A DNA stretch of 64,000 nucleotides, from positions 7,661,001 through 7,725,000 of the forward strand of contig NZ_CP160403.1 of NCBI RefSeq assembly GCF_040782645.1, read 5' to 3'. The translations under genes were made by a program, and so were the position numbers. Below, one piece after another: positions 54,577-62,876 of the stretch (its first letter is position 1; every line of letters starts with the position of its first letter). Source of the DNA: Streptomyces sp. HUAS ZL42. Its GTDB lineage: Bacteria; Actinomycetota; Actinomycetes; Streptomycetales; Streptomycetaceae. The notes below the pieces were generated by a model. It saw nothing but the letters and a program-made list of their open reading frames with translations. It had not been told where the DNA came from and made no database searches.

Positions 54577-54808
54577 ACCTCACAGGCTGGTGCAGGTTAC
54601 TCGCATGTAGTGTTTGCGCTGCGAATTCGCCTGGAGTGACCGTGGACAGTCAAGTCTGAGGGGGCGTGCAATCGCGTTCTACGCGCGTCCTGAAGTCAAC
54701 CTTGTGCGCTCCCCATGAGGTTCGGAAGAGTGGCTGCCCGTCAACCAGCCTTCCGGTCCGCGCGGTCCCCACAACCGCCCGGACGGACCCCCCACAGGAG
54801 GACGTGAG

Positions 54809-55891
54809 TTGAAGCACCGACGCATACCCAAGCGGCGGGCAGCCGTGGCAGGTGCGGGCATCGCCGCACTCGTCGCCGCGGGAGTCACCTTCCAGACTGC
54901 GAACGCCAGCGAGCCCACGAAGACCCCCGCGCCCGAGACCCTGTCGATCGCGGCGGCCGGAAAGCTCGCCTCCACGCTCGGCAAGGACCTCGGCACCGCC
55001 GCGGCGGGAACGTATTACGACGCGAAGGCGAAGAACCTCGTCGTCAACGTGCTCGACGAGGCCGCGGCGAAGACCGTCGAGGCGGCCGGCGCCAAGGCCA
55101 GAATCGTCGAGAACTCCCTCGCCGCGCTGAAGAGCGCCCGTACGACCCTCAAGGGCGACGCGACCATCCCCGGCACCTCCTGGGTGACCGACCCGACGAC
55201 GAACAAGATCGTCGTCACCGCCGACCGCACCGTCTCCGCGACCGAGTGGACCAAGCTCACCAAGGTCGTCGACGGGCTCGGCACCGTGGCCGAACTCAAG
55301 CGCACCAAGGGGGAGTTCAAGCCCTTCATCGCCGGCGGTGACGCGATCATCGGTGGCAGCGGACGCTGCTCGCTCGGCTTCAACGTGGTCAAGGGCGGCG
55401 AGCCCTTCTTCCTGACCGCGGGTCACTGCACCGAGGCCATCTCCACCTGGTCGGACTCCAGTGGCAAGGAGATCGGCACCAACGAGGTCTCCAGCTTCCC
55501 GGACAACGACTACGGCCTGGTCAAGTACACCGCCGAGGTCGACCACCCCAGCGAGGTCGACCTCTACAACGGCTCCGCGCAGCAGATCACGGGCGCGGCC
55601 GAGGCCACCGTCGGCATGGAGGTCACCCGCAGCGGCTCCACGACCCAGGTCCACGACGGGACGGTGACCGGCCTGGACGCCACCGTGAACTACGGCAACG
55701 GCGACATCGTCAACGGCCTCATCCAGACCGACGTCTGCGCCGAGCCCGGCGACAGCGGCGGCTCCCTCTTCTCGGGCGGCAACGCCATCGGCCTCACCTC
55801 CGGCGGCAGCGGCGACTGCACCTCCGGCGGGGAGACGTTCTTCCAACCGGTGACGGAGGCGCTGTCGGCGACGGGCACCGAGATCGGCTGA
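54809..55891 (+). CDS. streptogrisin-like secreted serine protease (longer propeptide)
   Basis: 360-residue preproprotein. Signal peptide about 1-33 ([23 protein letters not shown]), a propeptide of about 140 residues containing two SGP pro-domain-like repeats ([38 protein letters not shown]), and a mature domain starting at [20 protein letters not shown]. Triad: [23 protein letters not shown]. Length and the second pro-repeat are like streptogrisins C/D. It starts with TTG 54809, seven bases after AGGAGG, and is a paralogue of the gene 1.3 kb upstream. Confidence 0.93.
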   Translation: MKHRRIPKRRAAVAGAGIAALVAAGVTFQTANASEPTKTPAPETLSIAAAGKLASTLGKDLGTAAAGTYYDAKAKNLVVNVLDEAAAKTVEAAGAKARIVENSLAALKSARTTLKGDATIPGTSWVTDPTTNKIVVTADRTVSATEWTKLTKVVDGLGTVAELKRTKGEFKPFIAGGDAIIGGSGRCSLGFNVVKGGEPFFLTAGHCTEAISTWSDSSGKEIGTNEVSSFPDNDYGLVKYTAEVDHPSEVDLYNGSAQQITGAAEATVGMEVTRSGSTTQVHDGTVTGLDATVNYGNGDIVNGLIQTDVCAEPGDSGGSLFSGGNAIGLTSGGSGDCTSGGETFFQPVTEALSATGTEIG

Positions 55892-55908
55892 CGGCTCCGC
55901 GTCGCAGT

Positions 55909-55942
55909 GAAGTCCCGCCCCGCGCGCGAGGGGCGGGACTTC
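55909..55942. terminator. 13-bp hairpin after the second protease gene
   Basis: GAAGTCCCGCCCC (55909-55921) and GGGGCGGGACTTC (55930-55942) are exact complements around an 8-base CGCG loop, 18 bp after the stop. It ends 17 bp before the remnant on the other strand, so it may serve both. Confidence 0.85.
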
Positions 55943-55958
55943 CGCATGCCCGGTGTCC

Positions 55959-56229
55959 TCAGGTCCGTGCCGGGGGCCGCCGCGGTGACGTCGCCGGCAG
56001 GGTGATCACGACGCCTGCGAGCGCCCACGCGGACGGCACCGGCAGGGAGACGGTCATGTCGTTGCCCTCGAAGTAGGCGAGCGCGCCGTCCACGTCCCCG
56101 CGCCCGGTGGCAGTGCCGGCCGATCGCCTTCCGGAACGGCGGCAGCAGCGGCAGCGGCAGGGCGCCGCCCGCGCGGGCGACCACCCCGACCACGAGCAGC
56201 GTGGCCCGCAGGGCGGCGGCGTCCTTCAC
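55959..56229 (-). pseudogene. frame-disrupted membrane-protein remnant
   Basis: Two minus-strand segments in different frames look coding and belong together. The first, in frame from GTG 56229, reads VKDAAALRATLLVVGVVARA then GGALPLPLLPPFRKAIGRHC; it never meets its own stop nearby. The second frame, ending at the TGA 55959-55961, reads DVDGALAYFEGNDMTVSLPV then PSAWALAGVVITLPATS. The switch lies around 56095-56130 (run CGGGG) and needs one frame change. A single-base indel, or a sequencing error, would explain it. The intact form would be a small one- or two-helix membrane protein; family unknown. Confidence 0.4.
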
Positions 56230-56337
56230 GTCGGCGAGGAAGGAGCCGCGGGAGGGCCGATACCGGCGGGCTGTGTCATGTCCCCGAGGTCGGGGCCCTC
56301 TGCCGTTTTCGCAGGTGGGGCGCGCTCGAACGGATGT

Positions 56338-56351
56338 CGCACAGATGTTCG
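56338..56351. promoter_or_regulatory. LexA-like SOS box upstream of dnaE2
   Basis: CGCACAGATGTTCG differs by one base from the actinobacterial consensus CGAAC-N4-GTTCG. A second partial copy starting CGAAC at 56327 overlaps its left side. It lies 11 bp upstream of TATGGT (56362-56367) and about 83 bp ahead of the dnaE2 start, a normal place for repression. Confidence 0.6.
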
Positions 56352-56433
56352 GGGATGGGGGTATGGTGGGGGTGGGAGTGTAGGGAACTGATGTTCGAGA
56401 GCTCGTCGGGGCTCGAGAGTGCGGGAGGTGCGT

Positions 56434-59400
56434 GTGCCGGGCTTCACGCATCTGCACACCGTCTCCGGGTTCTCCCTGCGGTACGGGGCGTCGCACCCGG
56501 AGCGCCTGGCCGAGCGCGCCTCCGAGCGGGGCATGGACGCCCTCGCCCTCACCGACCGCGACACCCTCGCCGGCACGGTCCGCTTCGCCAAGGCCTGCGC
56601 GAAGGCGGGCGTCCGCCCGCTGTTCGGCGCGGAGCTGGCGGTGGCGGAGTCCGCGTCCGTACGACGGGGCGACGAGTCCGTACGCCGGGAAAGGCGCCGC
56701 ACCCCCGTGCGCGGAGGTGCCTTCATCGACGAGTCGACACCCCGCGTCACCTTCCTCGCACGGGACGGCGCCCGCGGCTGGGCCGACCTGTGCCGGATCG
56801 TCACTGCGGCCCACACCGCGGAGGGCACGCCCCTGCTGCCCGCCGCCGACAACCACGCCGACGGCCTGACCGTCCTGCTCGGCCCCGCCTCCGACGTCGG
56901 CCGCGCCCTCGTCGCGGGGCGTCCGGACCGCGCGGCCAGGCTGCTCGCCCCCTGGCGGGAGGCCTACGGCGACGCCCTGCGCCTCGAGACGGTCTGGCAC
57001 GGCCGCGAAGGCACCGGCCCCGGCTCCCTGCGGCTGGCCGCACGCACCCTCGGCTTCGCCGCCGAGCAACGCGTCCGGCCGGTGCTCAGCAACGCCGTCC
57101 GGTACGCCGACGCCGGCCTGGGCCCGGTCGCCGACGTCCTGGACGCCGCCCGGCGCCTGGTCCCCGTCGACCCCACCAAGGAACTGGACTCCGGCGAGGC
57201 CTGGCTCAAGGACGCGGGCGCCATGCTGCGGGCTGCCGAGCGGATCGTCGAGGCCGCGGGCTACCGGCGCGACACCGCACACCGCCTGCTGGAGCAGACG
57301 CAGGCGACGGCCGCCGAGTGCCTGGTCGACCCCGAGGACGACCTCGGCATCGGCACCGTCCACTTCCCCGAACCGCACCTCGTGGGCGCGGGCCGCCGCA
57401 CCGCCCAGCGGGCGCTGGCCTCGCGGGCGGTGGCGGGGATGGTGCTGCACGGGTACGCCGGGAAGCGCGCGTACTGGGAGCGGATGCACCGGGAACTGGA
57501 CATCATCGCCCACCACGGCTTCGCCTCGTACTTCCTGACGGTCGCTCAAGTCGTCGACGACGTGAAGGGGATGGGCATCCGGGTCGCCGCGCGCGGTTCC
57601 GGAGCCGGCTCCCTCGTCAACCACCTCCTCGGCATCGCGAACGCCGACCCGATCGAGCACGGGCTGCTGATGGAGCGCTTCCTGTCGAAGGAGCGGATCG
57701 TCCTGCCCGACATCGACATCGACGTGGAGTCGGCCCGCCGGCTGGAGGTCTACCGCGCGATCATCGACCGGTTCGGCGCCGAGCGGGTCGCGACGGTCTC
57801 GATGCCGGAGACGTACCGCGTCCGCCACGCGATCCGCGACGTCGGCGCCGCCCTGTCCATGGACCCGGCCGACATCGACCGCATCGCCAAGTCCTTCCCG
57901 CACATCCGCGCCCGCGACGCCCGTGCCGCCCTGGAGGAACTGCCCGAACTCAAGGAACTGGCGGGGGAGAAGGAGAGATACGGGCGGCTCTGGGAGCTGA
58001 CCGAAGCCCTCGACGCCCTCCCGCGCGGAGTCGCCATGCACCCCTGCGGGGTCCTGCTCTCCGACGCCTCCCTCCTCTCCCGTACGCCGGTGATGCCGAC
58101 CAGCGGCGAGGGCTTCCCCATGTCGCAGTTCGACAAGGACGACGTCGAGGACCTCGGGCTGCTCAAGCTCGACGTGCTCGGGGTGCGGATGCAGTCGGCG
58201 ATGGCGCACGCGGTCGCCGAGGTGGAGCGGGTGACGGGCGTCAGGGTCGACCTGGACGCTCTGCCGCCGGGTGACCCGGCGACGTACCAGCTCATCCGTT
58301 CCACCGAGACGCTGGGCTGCTTCCAGATCGAGTCGCCCGGCCAGCGCGACCTGATCGGGCGGCTGCAGCCGACCACCTTCCACGACCTCGTCGTGGACAT
58401 CTCGCTGTTCCGGCCCGGTCCGGTCGCCGCCGACATGGTGCGGCCGTTCATCGCGGCGCGGCACGGGCGGGCGCCCGTCGGATACCCGCACCCGGATCTG
58501 GAGCGGCCGCTGCGGGAGACGTACGGAGTCGTCGTCTTCCACGAGCAGATCATCGACATCGTCGCCATCATGACCCGCTGCGGGCGCGGCGAGGCGGACC
58601 GGGTGCGGCGCGGGCTTTCCGACCCGGAGTCGCAGGGGCGGATCAAGGTGTGGTTCGCGCAGCACGCGGCGGCGAACGGATACGACGCAGAAACGATTCA
58701 GCGGACCTGGGAGATCATTGAGGCCTTCGGCAGTTACGGCTTCTGCAAGGCGCACGCGGTCGCCTTCGCCGTACCGACGTACCAGTCGGCGTGGCTGAAG
58801 GCGCATCACCCGGCCGCCTTCTACGCCGGGCTGCTCACCCACGACCCCGGGATGTACCCGAAGCGGCTGCTGCTGGCGGACGCGCGGCGGCGCGGGGTGC
58901 CGATCCTGCCGTTGGACGTGAACAAGTCGGGTGTCGCCCATCGTATCGAACTGGTGTCTGAATCTGACGGGGTGTGGGGTCTGCGGCTCGCCCTCTCCGA
59001 CGTGCACGGCATCAGCGAGGCCGAGGCCGACCGGATCGCGGACGGACAGCCGTACGACTCACTGCTCGACTTCTGGGAGCGGGCGCGCCCGAGCCGCCCG
59101 CTGGCCCAGCGACTCGCACAGGTCGGCGCGTTGGACGACTTCGGCGCCAACCGGCGTGATCTGCAACTGCACCTGACCGAGCTGCACCGGGGTGCCCGGC
59201 GTGCGGGCGGCGGTCAACTCCCGCTGGCCGGCGGGCGGAAGACCGCACCCGCCGGGCTGCCCGACCTGTCCTCCGCCGAGAGGCTCAGCGCCGAGCTGGG
59301 TGTGCTCTCCATGGACGCCTCGCGCAACCTGATGGACGATCACCGCGCGTTCCTCGACGAGCTGGGCGTGGTGTCGGCGCGACGGCTGCGCGAGGCGCGG

Positions 59401-59868
59401 CACGGGGAGACCGTGCTGGTCGCGGGCGCCAAGGCGGCCACCCAGACCCCGCCCATCCGGTCCGGCAAGCGGGTCATCTTCTCCACCCTGGACGACGGCA
59501 CGGGCCTGGTCGACCTCGCCTTCTTCGACGACTCCCACGACGCCTGCGCCCACACCGTCTTCCACTCCTGGCTGCTGCTGGTGCGCGGGGTGGTGCAGCG
59601 CCGCGGGCCGCGCAGCCTCAGCGTGGTGGGCGCCGCCGCCTGGAACCTCGCCGAGCTGGTCGACCTGCGGGCCGAACACGGCCTCGACGCGGTCGCGGCA
59701 CGCCTTGCGGAGCCCGTGCCGCAAGGGGACGGAGATCCGACGCACGGGCGGCGAATCCAAATGCCCACCGGATACGAAATGCATCCGTGGGCCGATGTGC
59801 GCCCGGCGGGCGAAGAGCCCGCGACAGTACGGAAGTTGTGGCACCAGAGTCCGGGGAGTGCGGGATGA
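56434..59868 (+). CDS. dnaE2: error-prone DNA polymerase DnaE2
   Basis: 1144 residues, C-family polymerase. PHP domain at the N-terminus (GFTHLHTVSGFSLRYGASHPERLAERASERGMDALALTDRDTLAG); palm catalytic Asp residues in VLPDIDIDVESARRLEVY; finger/thumb segments and a C-terminal OB fold (LDDGTGLVDLAFFDDSHDACAH). DnaE2 bypasses lesions and causes induced mutagenesis with ImuB. GTG 56434 is chosen as it starts MPGFTHLHTVSGF and GGGAGG lies 5 nt upstream. Its stop overlaps the Y-family gene (ATGA). LexA-type control is suggested by the box at 56338. Confidence 0.94.
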   Translation: MPGFTHLHTVSGFSLRYGASHPERLAERASERGMDALALTDRDTLAGTVRFAKACAKAGVRPLFGAELAVAESASVRRGDESVRRERRRTPVRGGAFIDESTPRVTFLARDGARGWADLCRIVTAAHTAEGTPLLPAADNHADGLTVLLGPASDVGRALVAGRPDRAARLLAPWREAYGDALRLETVWHGREGTGPGSLRLAARTLGFAAEQRVRPVLSNAVRYADAGLGPVADVLDAARRLVPVDPTKELDSGEAWLKDAGAMLRAAERIVEAAGYRRDTAHRLLEQTQATAAECLVDPEDDLGIGTVHFPEPHLVGAGRRTAQRALASRAVAGMVLHGYAGKRAYWERMHRELDIIAHHGFASYFLTVAQVVDDVKGMGIRVAARGSGAGSLVNHLLGIANADPIEHGLLMERFLSKERIVLPDIDIDVESARRLEVYRAIIDRFGAERVATVSMPETYRVRHAIRDVGAALSMDPADIDRIAKSFPHIRARDARAALEELPELKELAGEKERYGRLWELTEALDALPRGVAMHPCGVLLSDASLLSRTPVMPTSGEGFPMSQFDKDDVEDLGLLKLDVLGVRMQSAMAHAVAEVERVTGVRVDLDALPPGDPATYQLIRSTETLGCFQIESPGQRDLIGRLQPTTFHDLVVDISLFRPGPVAADMVRPFIAARHGRAPVGYPHPDLERPLRETYGVVVFHEQIIDIVAIMTRCGRGEADRVRRGLSDPESQGRIKVWFAQHAAANGYDAETIQRTWEIIEAFGSYGFCKAHAVAFAVPTYQSAWLKAHHPAAFYAGLLTHDPGMYPKRLLLADARRRGVPILPLDVNKSGVAHRIELVSESDGVWGLRLALSDVHGISEAEADRIADGQPYDSLLDFWERARPSRPLAQRLAQVGALDDFGANRRDLQLHLTELHRGARRAGGGQLPLAGGRKTAPAGLPDLSSAERLSAELGVLSMDASRNLMDDHRAFLDELGVVSARRLREARHGETVLVAGAKAATQTPPIRSGKRVIFSTLDDGTGLVDLAFFDDSHDACAHTVFHSWLLLVRGVVQRRGPRSLSVVGAAAWNLAELVDLRAEHGLDAVAARLAEPVPQGDGDPTHGRRIQMPTGYEMHPWADVRPAGEEPATVRKLWHQSPGSAG

Positions 59869-60839
59869 CCATCCTCTGCGTACGTTTCCAGCTGCCGCCG
59901 ACGCACGAGGCGGCCCTGCCGGGGCTGCTCGGCCTGCTCGAGGAGTTCACCCCGGTCGTCGAGGCCCTGCCGCCGGACGGGGCGCTGGCCGATCTGCGGG
60001 GCGCCGAGAGGTACTTCGGGCGCAGCGCGGTGGAGCTGGCGTCGGTGATCCGCGTCCGCTCCCTCGCGCTGTACGGCGTCGACTGCCTGATCGGCGCCGG
60101 GCCGGGGCCGATGCTGGCCCGCATGGCGCTGGGGGACGCCGAGCCGGGGGTGACCTGCGCGGTCCCCGAAGAACCGGACGCCGTCGCGGAGTTCCTCGCC
60201 GAGCGGCCCGTCGGCGTACTTCCCGGCGTCGGCGCCGCGACCGCCCGCACCCTGTGCGAATACGGCCTCGACACTCTCGGCCTTGTCGCCGCCGCGCCCC
60301 TGTCCACGCTGCAGCGCCTGGTCGGCGCGAAGACCGGACGTGAGCTGCACGAGAAGGCGAGCGGCGTCGACCGCGGCCGGGTCGTCCCGAACGCCGTCTC
60401 CCGCTCCCTGGCCGCCGAACGCCCCTTCACCCGCGACGAGCTGGACCCCGACCGGCACCGCCGCGCCCTGCTCTCGGCCGCCGAGGAACTGGGCACCCGG
60501 CTGCGCGCCCTGGACAAGGTCTGCCGCACCCTCACCCTCACCGTGCGCTACGCCGACCGCTCCTCGACGACCCGCAGCCGCACCCTCAAGGAACCGACCG
60601 CGCACTCGGCGGCGCTGACCAGGGCGGCGTACGGCATGTACGAGGCGCTCGGCCTCCAGCGCGCCCGCGTCCGCGCGCTCGCCCTGCGCGCGGAGGGCCT
60701 CGGCCCCGCCGAACAGGCCTCCTACCAGCTCACCTTCGACCCCGTCGACGAGAAGCTCCGCCGCATCGAGGAGGTCGCGGACCGCGCGCGAGCGAAGTTC
60801 GGGCCGCGGGCGGTGATGCCTGGGGCGCTTGCGGCGTAA
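59865..60839 (+). CDS. ImuB-like Y-family polymerase homologue
   Basis: 324 residues. The little-finger and HhH parts are recognisable (LAERPVGVLPGVGAATARTLCEYGLDTLGLVAAAP; ASGVDRGRVVPNAVSRSLAAERPFTRDEL), and the end has VADRARAKFGPRAVMPG. But the N-terminus lacks the DMDAFFASVE-type Asp and the SIDE Asp-Glu pair of active DinB enzymes (here LCVRFQLPPTHEAALPG), so it is probably catalytically dead and acts as an adaptor between DnaE2 and the beta clamp. ATG 59865 is coupled to dnaE2. No ImuA' gene follows. Confidence 0.85.
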   Translation: MTILCVRFQLPPTHEAALPGLLGLLEEFTPVVEALPPDGALADLRGAERYFGRSAVELASVIRVRSLALYGVDCLIGAGPGPMLARMALGDAEPGVTCAVPEEPDAVAEFLAERPVGVLPGVGAATARTLCEYGLDTLGLVAAAPLSTLQRLVGAKTGRELHEKASGVDRGRVVPNAVSRSLAAERPFTRDELDPDRHRRALLSAAEELGTRLRALDKVCRTLTLTVRYADRSSTTRSRTLKEPTAHSAALTRAAYGMYEALGLQRARVRALALRAEGLGPAEQASYQLTFDPVDEKLRRIEEVADRARAKFGPRAVMPGALAA

Positions 60840-60856
60840 CTCCATGTGGTGGGAGG

Positions 60857-61231
60857 TCAGTTGGCCCATGGAGGCGTGACGCGTGTGCCGTCGGCCAGCT
60901 CCGCTTCCAGGCCGATGGAGGTGGTGACCCAGGAGATCGCGACCTCGGTCGTCGGGTTCTCGACGGCGAGGGTCGCCCCCGGGTTGATGATCACCGTGTC
61001 GCCCGCGGTGACGCGTTCGCCGCGGCCGTCGAGCGTGATCAGCAGCTCACCGCTGAGCAGATGGAAGATCTCCTCGCGGTTGACGGTGTGGGCGGGGGCC
61101 TTGGTGCCGGCGGGGATCTCGCCGCGCCAGGCGCACAGCTCCCGTGCACCGGTGAGGGGAGTGGCGTACGAGACGAAGCGGGCGCCGTGCATCTCGTGGA
61201 CGACGGCTTCGGACGAACGGATGACGGGCAT
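60857..61231 (-). CDS. cupin-domain protein
   Basis: 124 residues, a single double-stranded beta-helix. Cupin motif 1 is TVNREEIFHLLSGELLITLDGRG and motif 2 PGATLAVENP-like; of the usual metal ligands the first motif shows only His in APAHTVNREE and the Glu pair, so metal binding is uncertain. ATG 61231 has GGAGG 5 nt upstream. It is divergent from the MarR gene, and both promoters lie over two GTCAAG-N3-CTTGAC palindromes, so the regulator probably controls it. Confidence 0.85.
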   Translation of the reverse strand: MPVIRSSEAVVHEMHGARFVSYATPLTGARELCAWRGEIPAGTKAPAHTVNREEIFHLLSGELLITLDGRGERVTAGDTVIINPGATLAVENPTTEVAISWVTTSIGLEAELADGTRVTPPWAN

Positions 61232-61253
61232 GGGTGCCTCCCGTGAGGAGATG

Positions 61254-61309
61254 GTCAAGACACTTGACTATATAGCCCCATAGTCAAGCTGCTTGACCAG
61301 TCCGTCAAG
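61254..61309. promoter_or_regulatory. two perfect GTCAAG-N3-CTTGAC operators
   Basis: Palindromes at 61254-61268 (N3 = ACA) and 61283-61297 (N3 = CTG) have centres 29 bp apart; a half site GTCAAG follows at 61304-61309. A larger inverted repeat, CTTGACTAT/ATAGTCAAG (61263-61288), joins their inner halves. They fill the 94-bp space between the cupin and MarR genes and are almost certainly the MarR binding sites. Confidence 0.75.
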
Positions 61310-61325
61310 GGTGTTTCAATGAGGC

Positions 61326-61772
61326 GTGCAGAACTCCGAGGCCATGGCCCTGTCCGCCGCCCTGCTCGCCGTCGCCGGTGACCTCACGCAACGCATCAAC
61401 GCAGGTGTGCTCGCCCGTGGCTACGAGGGGATGAGGCCCGCGCACGGCTTCGCCTTCGCCCGGCTGGCCCCGGGCGGTGCGACGGTGACCGACCTCGCCG
61501 TCCATCTCGGAGTGACCAAGCAGGCCGCCAGTCAGCTCGTCGACGAGATCGTGCGCAAGGGGTACGCCGAGCGGCGGCCGCATCCCGAGGACGCGAGGGC
61601 CCGGCTGATCGTGCTGACCGAACGCGGCTGGGCCTGTACGCGGGCGGCGGAGGAGGCGGCCGCGGAAGTCGTACGGGTGTGGGTCGAGTTGCTCGGGGAG
61701 GGGCAAGTGCGGGCGTTGCGCGAGCAGTTGGTGCGCATCGCTCCCTATGGCCCCATCAGGCCCACCTGGTGA
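61326..61772 (+). CDS. MarR-family transcriptional regulator
   Basis: 148 residues with the winged-helix core: RLAPGGATVTDLAVHLGVTKQAASQLVDEIVRKGYAERRPHPEDARARLIVLTERG, which is the standard MarR recognition helix and wing. Dimerisation helices flank it. It is a small-ligand repressor; the two palindromes at 61254-61297 in its own upstream region point to autoregulation and control of the cupin gene. GTG 61326 begins QNSEAMALSAALLAVAGD. Confidence 0.9.
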   Translation: MQNSEAMALSAALLAVAGDLTQRINAGVLARGYEGMRPAHGFAFARLAPGGATVTDLAVHLGVTKQAASQLVDEIVRKGYAERRPHPEDARARLIVLTERGWACTRAAEEAAAEVVRVWVELLGEGQVRALREQLVRIAPYGPIRPTW

Positions 61773-61945
61773 TGACTCATCGGTGATTTTCGGGTGTCGC
61801 CGGTTATCGCTGGAAGTTTTTACTGACGCGTAACTTCACTGTTGAGCTACTCGCTCGTAACTTGACGAGTGAACAGCATCCTCGTGATCCGGATCACAGG
61901 GCGTACGGCCATCGCAACTCCCTTGAGCCGCAAGGAGATCACACG

Positions 61946-62803
61946 ATGCTGCCCTGGAAGCGAGTGCTCAGACCGCTCGCCGCGCTCCTGCTGACCGCCG
62001 CCGCCGTCACCTTCCCCGCCACCGCCGCCCACGCCGCCGACTCCCACAGCGGTTGGAACGACTACGACTGCAAGCCGTCCGCCGCCCACCCCCGCCCCGT
62101 CGTCCTGGTCCACGGCACCCTCGCGAACTCCGTCGACAACTGGCTGGCCCTCGCGCCGTACCTGGAGGACCGCGGCTACTGCGTCTTCTCCCTCGACTAC
62201 GGCCAACTGCCGGGCGTCCCGTTCTTCCACGCCCTCGGCCCGATCGACAAGTCGGCAGAGCAACTGTCCGCCTATGTCGACAAGGTGCTCGCCGCGACCG
62301 GCGCCGCCAAGGCCGACCTCGTCGGCCACTCGCAGGGCGGCATGATGCCCCGCTACTACCTCAAGTTCCTCGGCGGAGCCACCAAGGTGAACGCCCTGGT
62401 GGGCATCGCACCCAACAACCACGGCACCACCCTCAGCGGGCTGACCAACCTGCTGCCGTACTTCCCCGGCGCCGAGGACCTGCTCACGAGCGCCACTCCC
62501 GCCCTCGCCCAGCAGATCGCCGGGTCCGACTTCATGGCCAAACTCAACGCCGGCGGCGACACCGTGCCCGGCGTGCGCTACACGGTCATCGCCACCAGGT
62601 ACGACGAGGTGGTCACGCCGTACCAGACCCAGTTCCTGAGCGGGTCCGCCGTGAAGAACGTCCTGATCCAGGACCTGTGCCCGCTCGACCTGTCCGAGCA
62701 CGCGCTGATCGGGCTGACCGACCGGATCGCCTTCCACGAGGTGGCCAACTCTCTCGACCCGGCCCACGCCACCGCCACCACCTGCGCGTCGGTGTTCAGC
62801 TGA
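61946..62803 (+). CDS. secreted class-2 (EstA-like) lipase
   Basis: 285 residues. Signal peptide about 1-31 (VLRPLAALLLTAAAVTFPATAAHAA). Alpha/beta-hydrolase motifs: oxyanion loop VVLVHGTLANSVDNW, nucleophile elbow GHSQGGM, then DEVVTPYQ (Asp) and a late His (EHALIGL or FHEVANS). The arrangement matches PF01674 lipases of streptomycetes. AAGGAG (61932-61937) places the start at ATG 61946. Four cysteines suggest disulfides in the mature enzyme. Confidence 0.92.
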   Translation: MLPWKRVLRPLAALLLTAAAVTFPATAAHAADSHSGWNDYDCKPSAAHPRPVVLVHGTLANSVDNWLALAPYLEDRGYCVFSLDYGQLPGVPFFHALGPIDKSAEQLSAYVDKVLAATGAAKADLVGHSQGGMMPRYYLKFLGGATKVNALVGIAPNNHGTTLSGLTNLLPYFPGAEDLLTSATPALAQQIAGSDFMAKLNAGGDTVPGVRYTVIATRYDEVVTPYQTQFLSGSAVKNVLIQDLCPLDLSEHALIGLTDRIAFHEVANSLDPAHATATTCASVFS

Positions 62804-62826
62804 GCGTGGGTCGTACGAACGTACCG

Positions 62827-62865
62827 CCGGGGCCCGACCGGCCTGAGCCGCCGGTCAGGCCCCGG
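62827..62865. terminator. hairpin between convergent lipase and LPMO genes
   Basis: CCGGGGCC and GACCGGC on the left pair with GCCGGTC and GGCCCCGG on the right (one C/A mismatch, 7-base loop). It lies between two convergent stops and can terminate both. Confidence 0.8.
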
Positions 62866-62876
62866 AGTCCTGTGGC

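Larger units (their letters stand above)
55892..56433. other. 542-bp region before dnaE2
   Basis: Holds, in order, the protease terminator (55909-55942), the frame-disrupted remnant (55959-56229) and the dnaE2 promoter/SOS region (56320-56400). Between 56230 and 56320 there is nothing recognisable. TATGGT at 56362-56367 is the best -10 candidate for dnaE2. Confidence 0.45.

Noticed and set aside
59705..59864. Alternative upstream start for the Y-family gene
   Set aside because: The frame is open, but it lies inside dnaE2 and the ATGA overlap gives a family-typical N-terminus.
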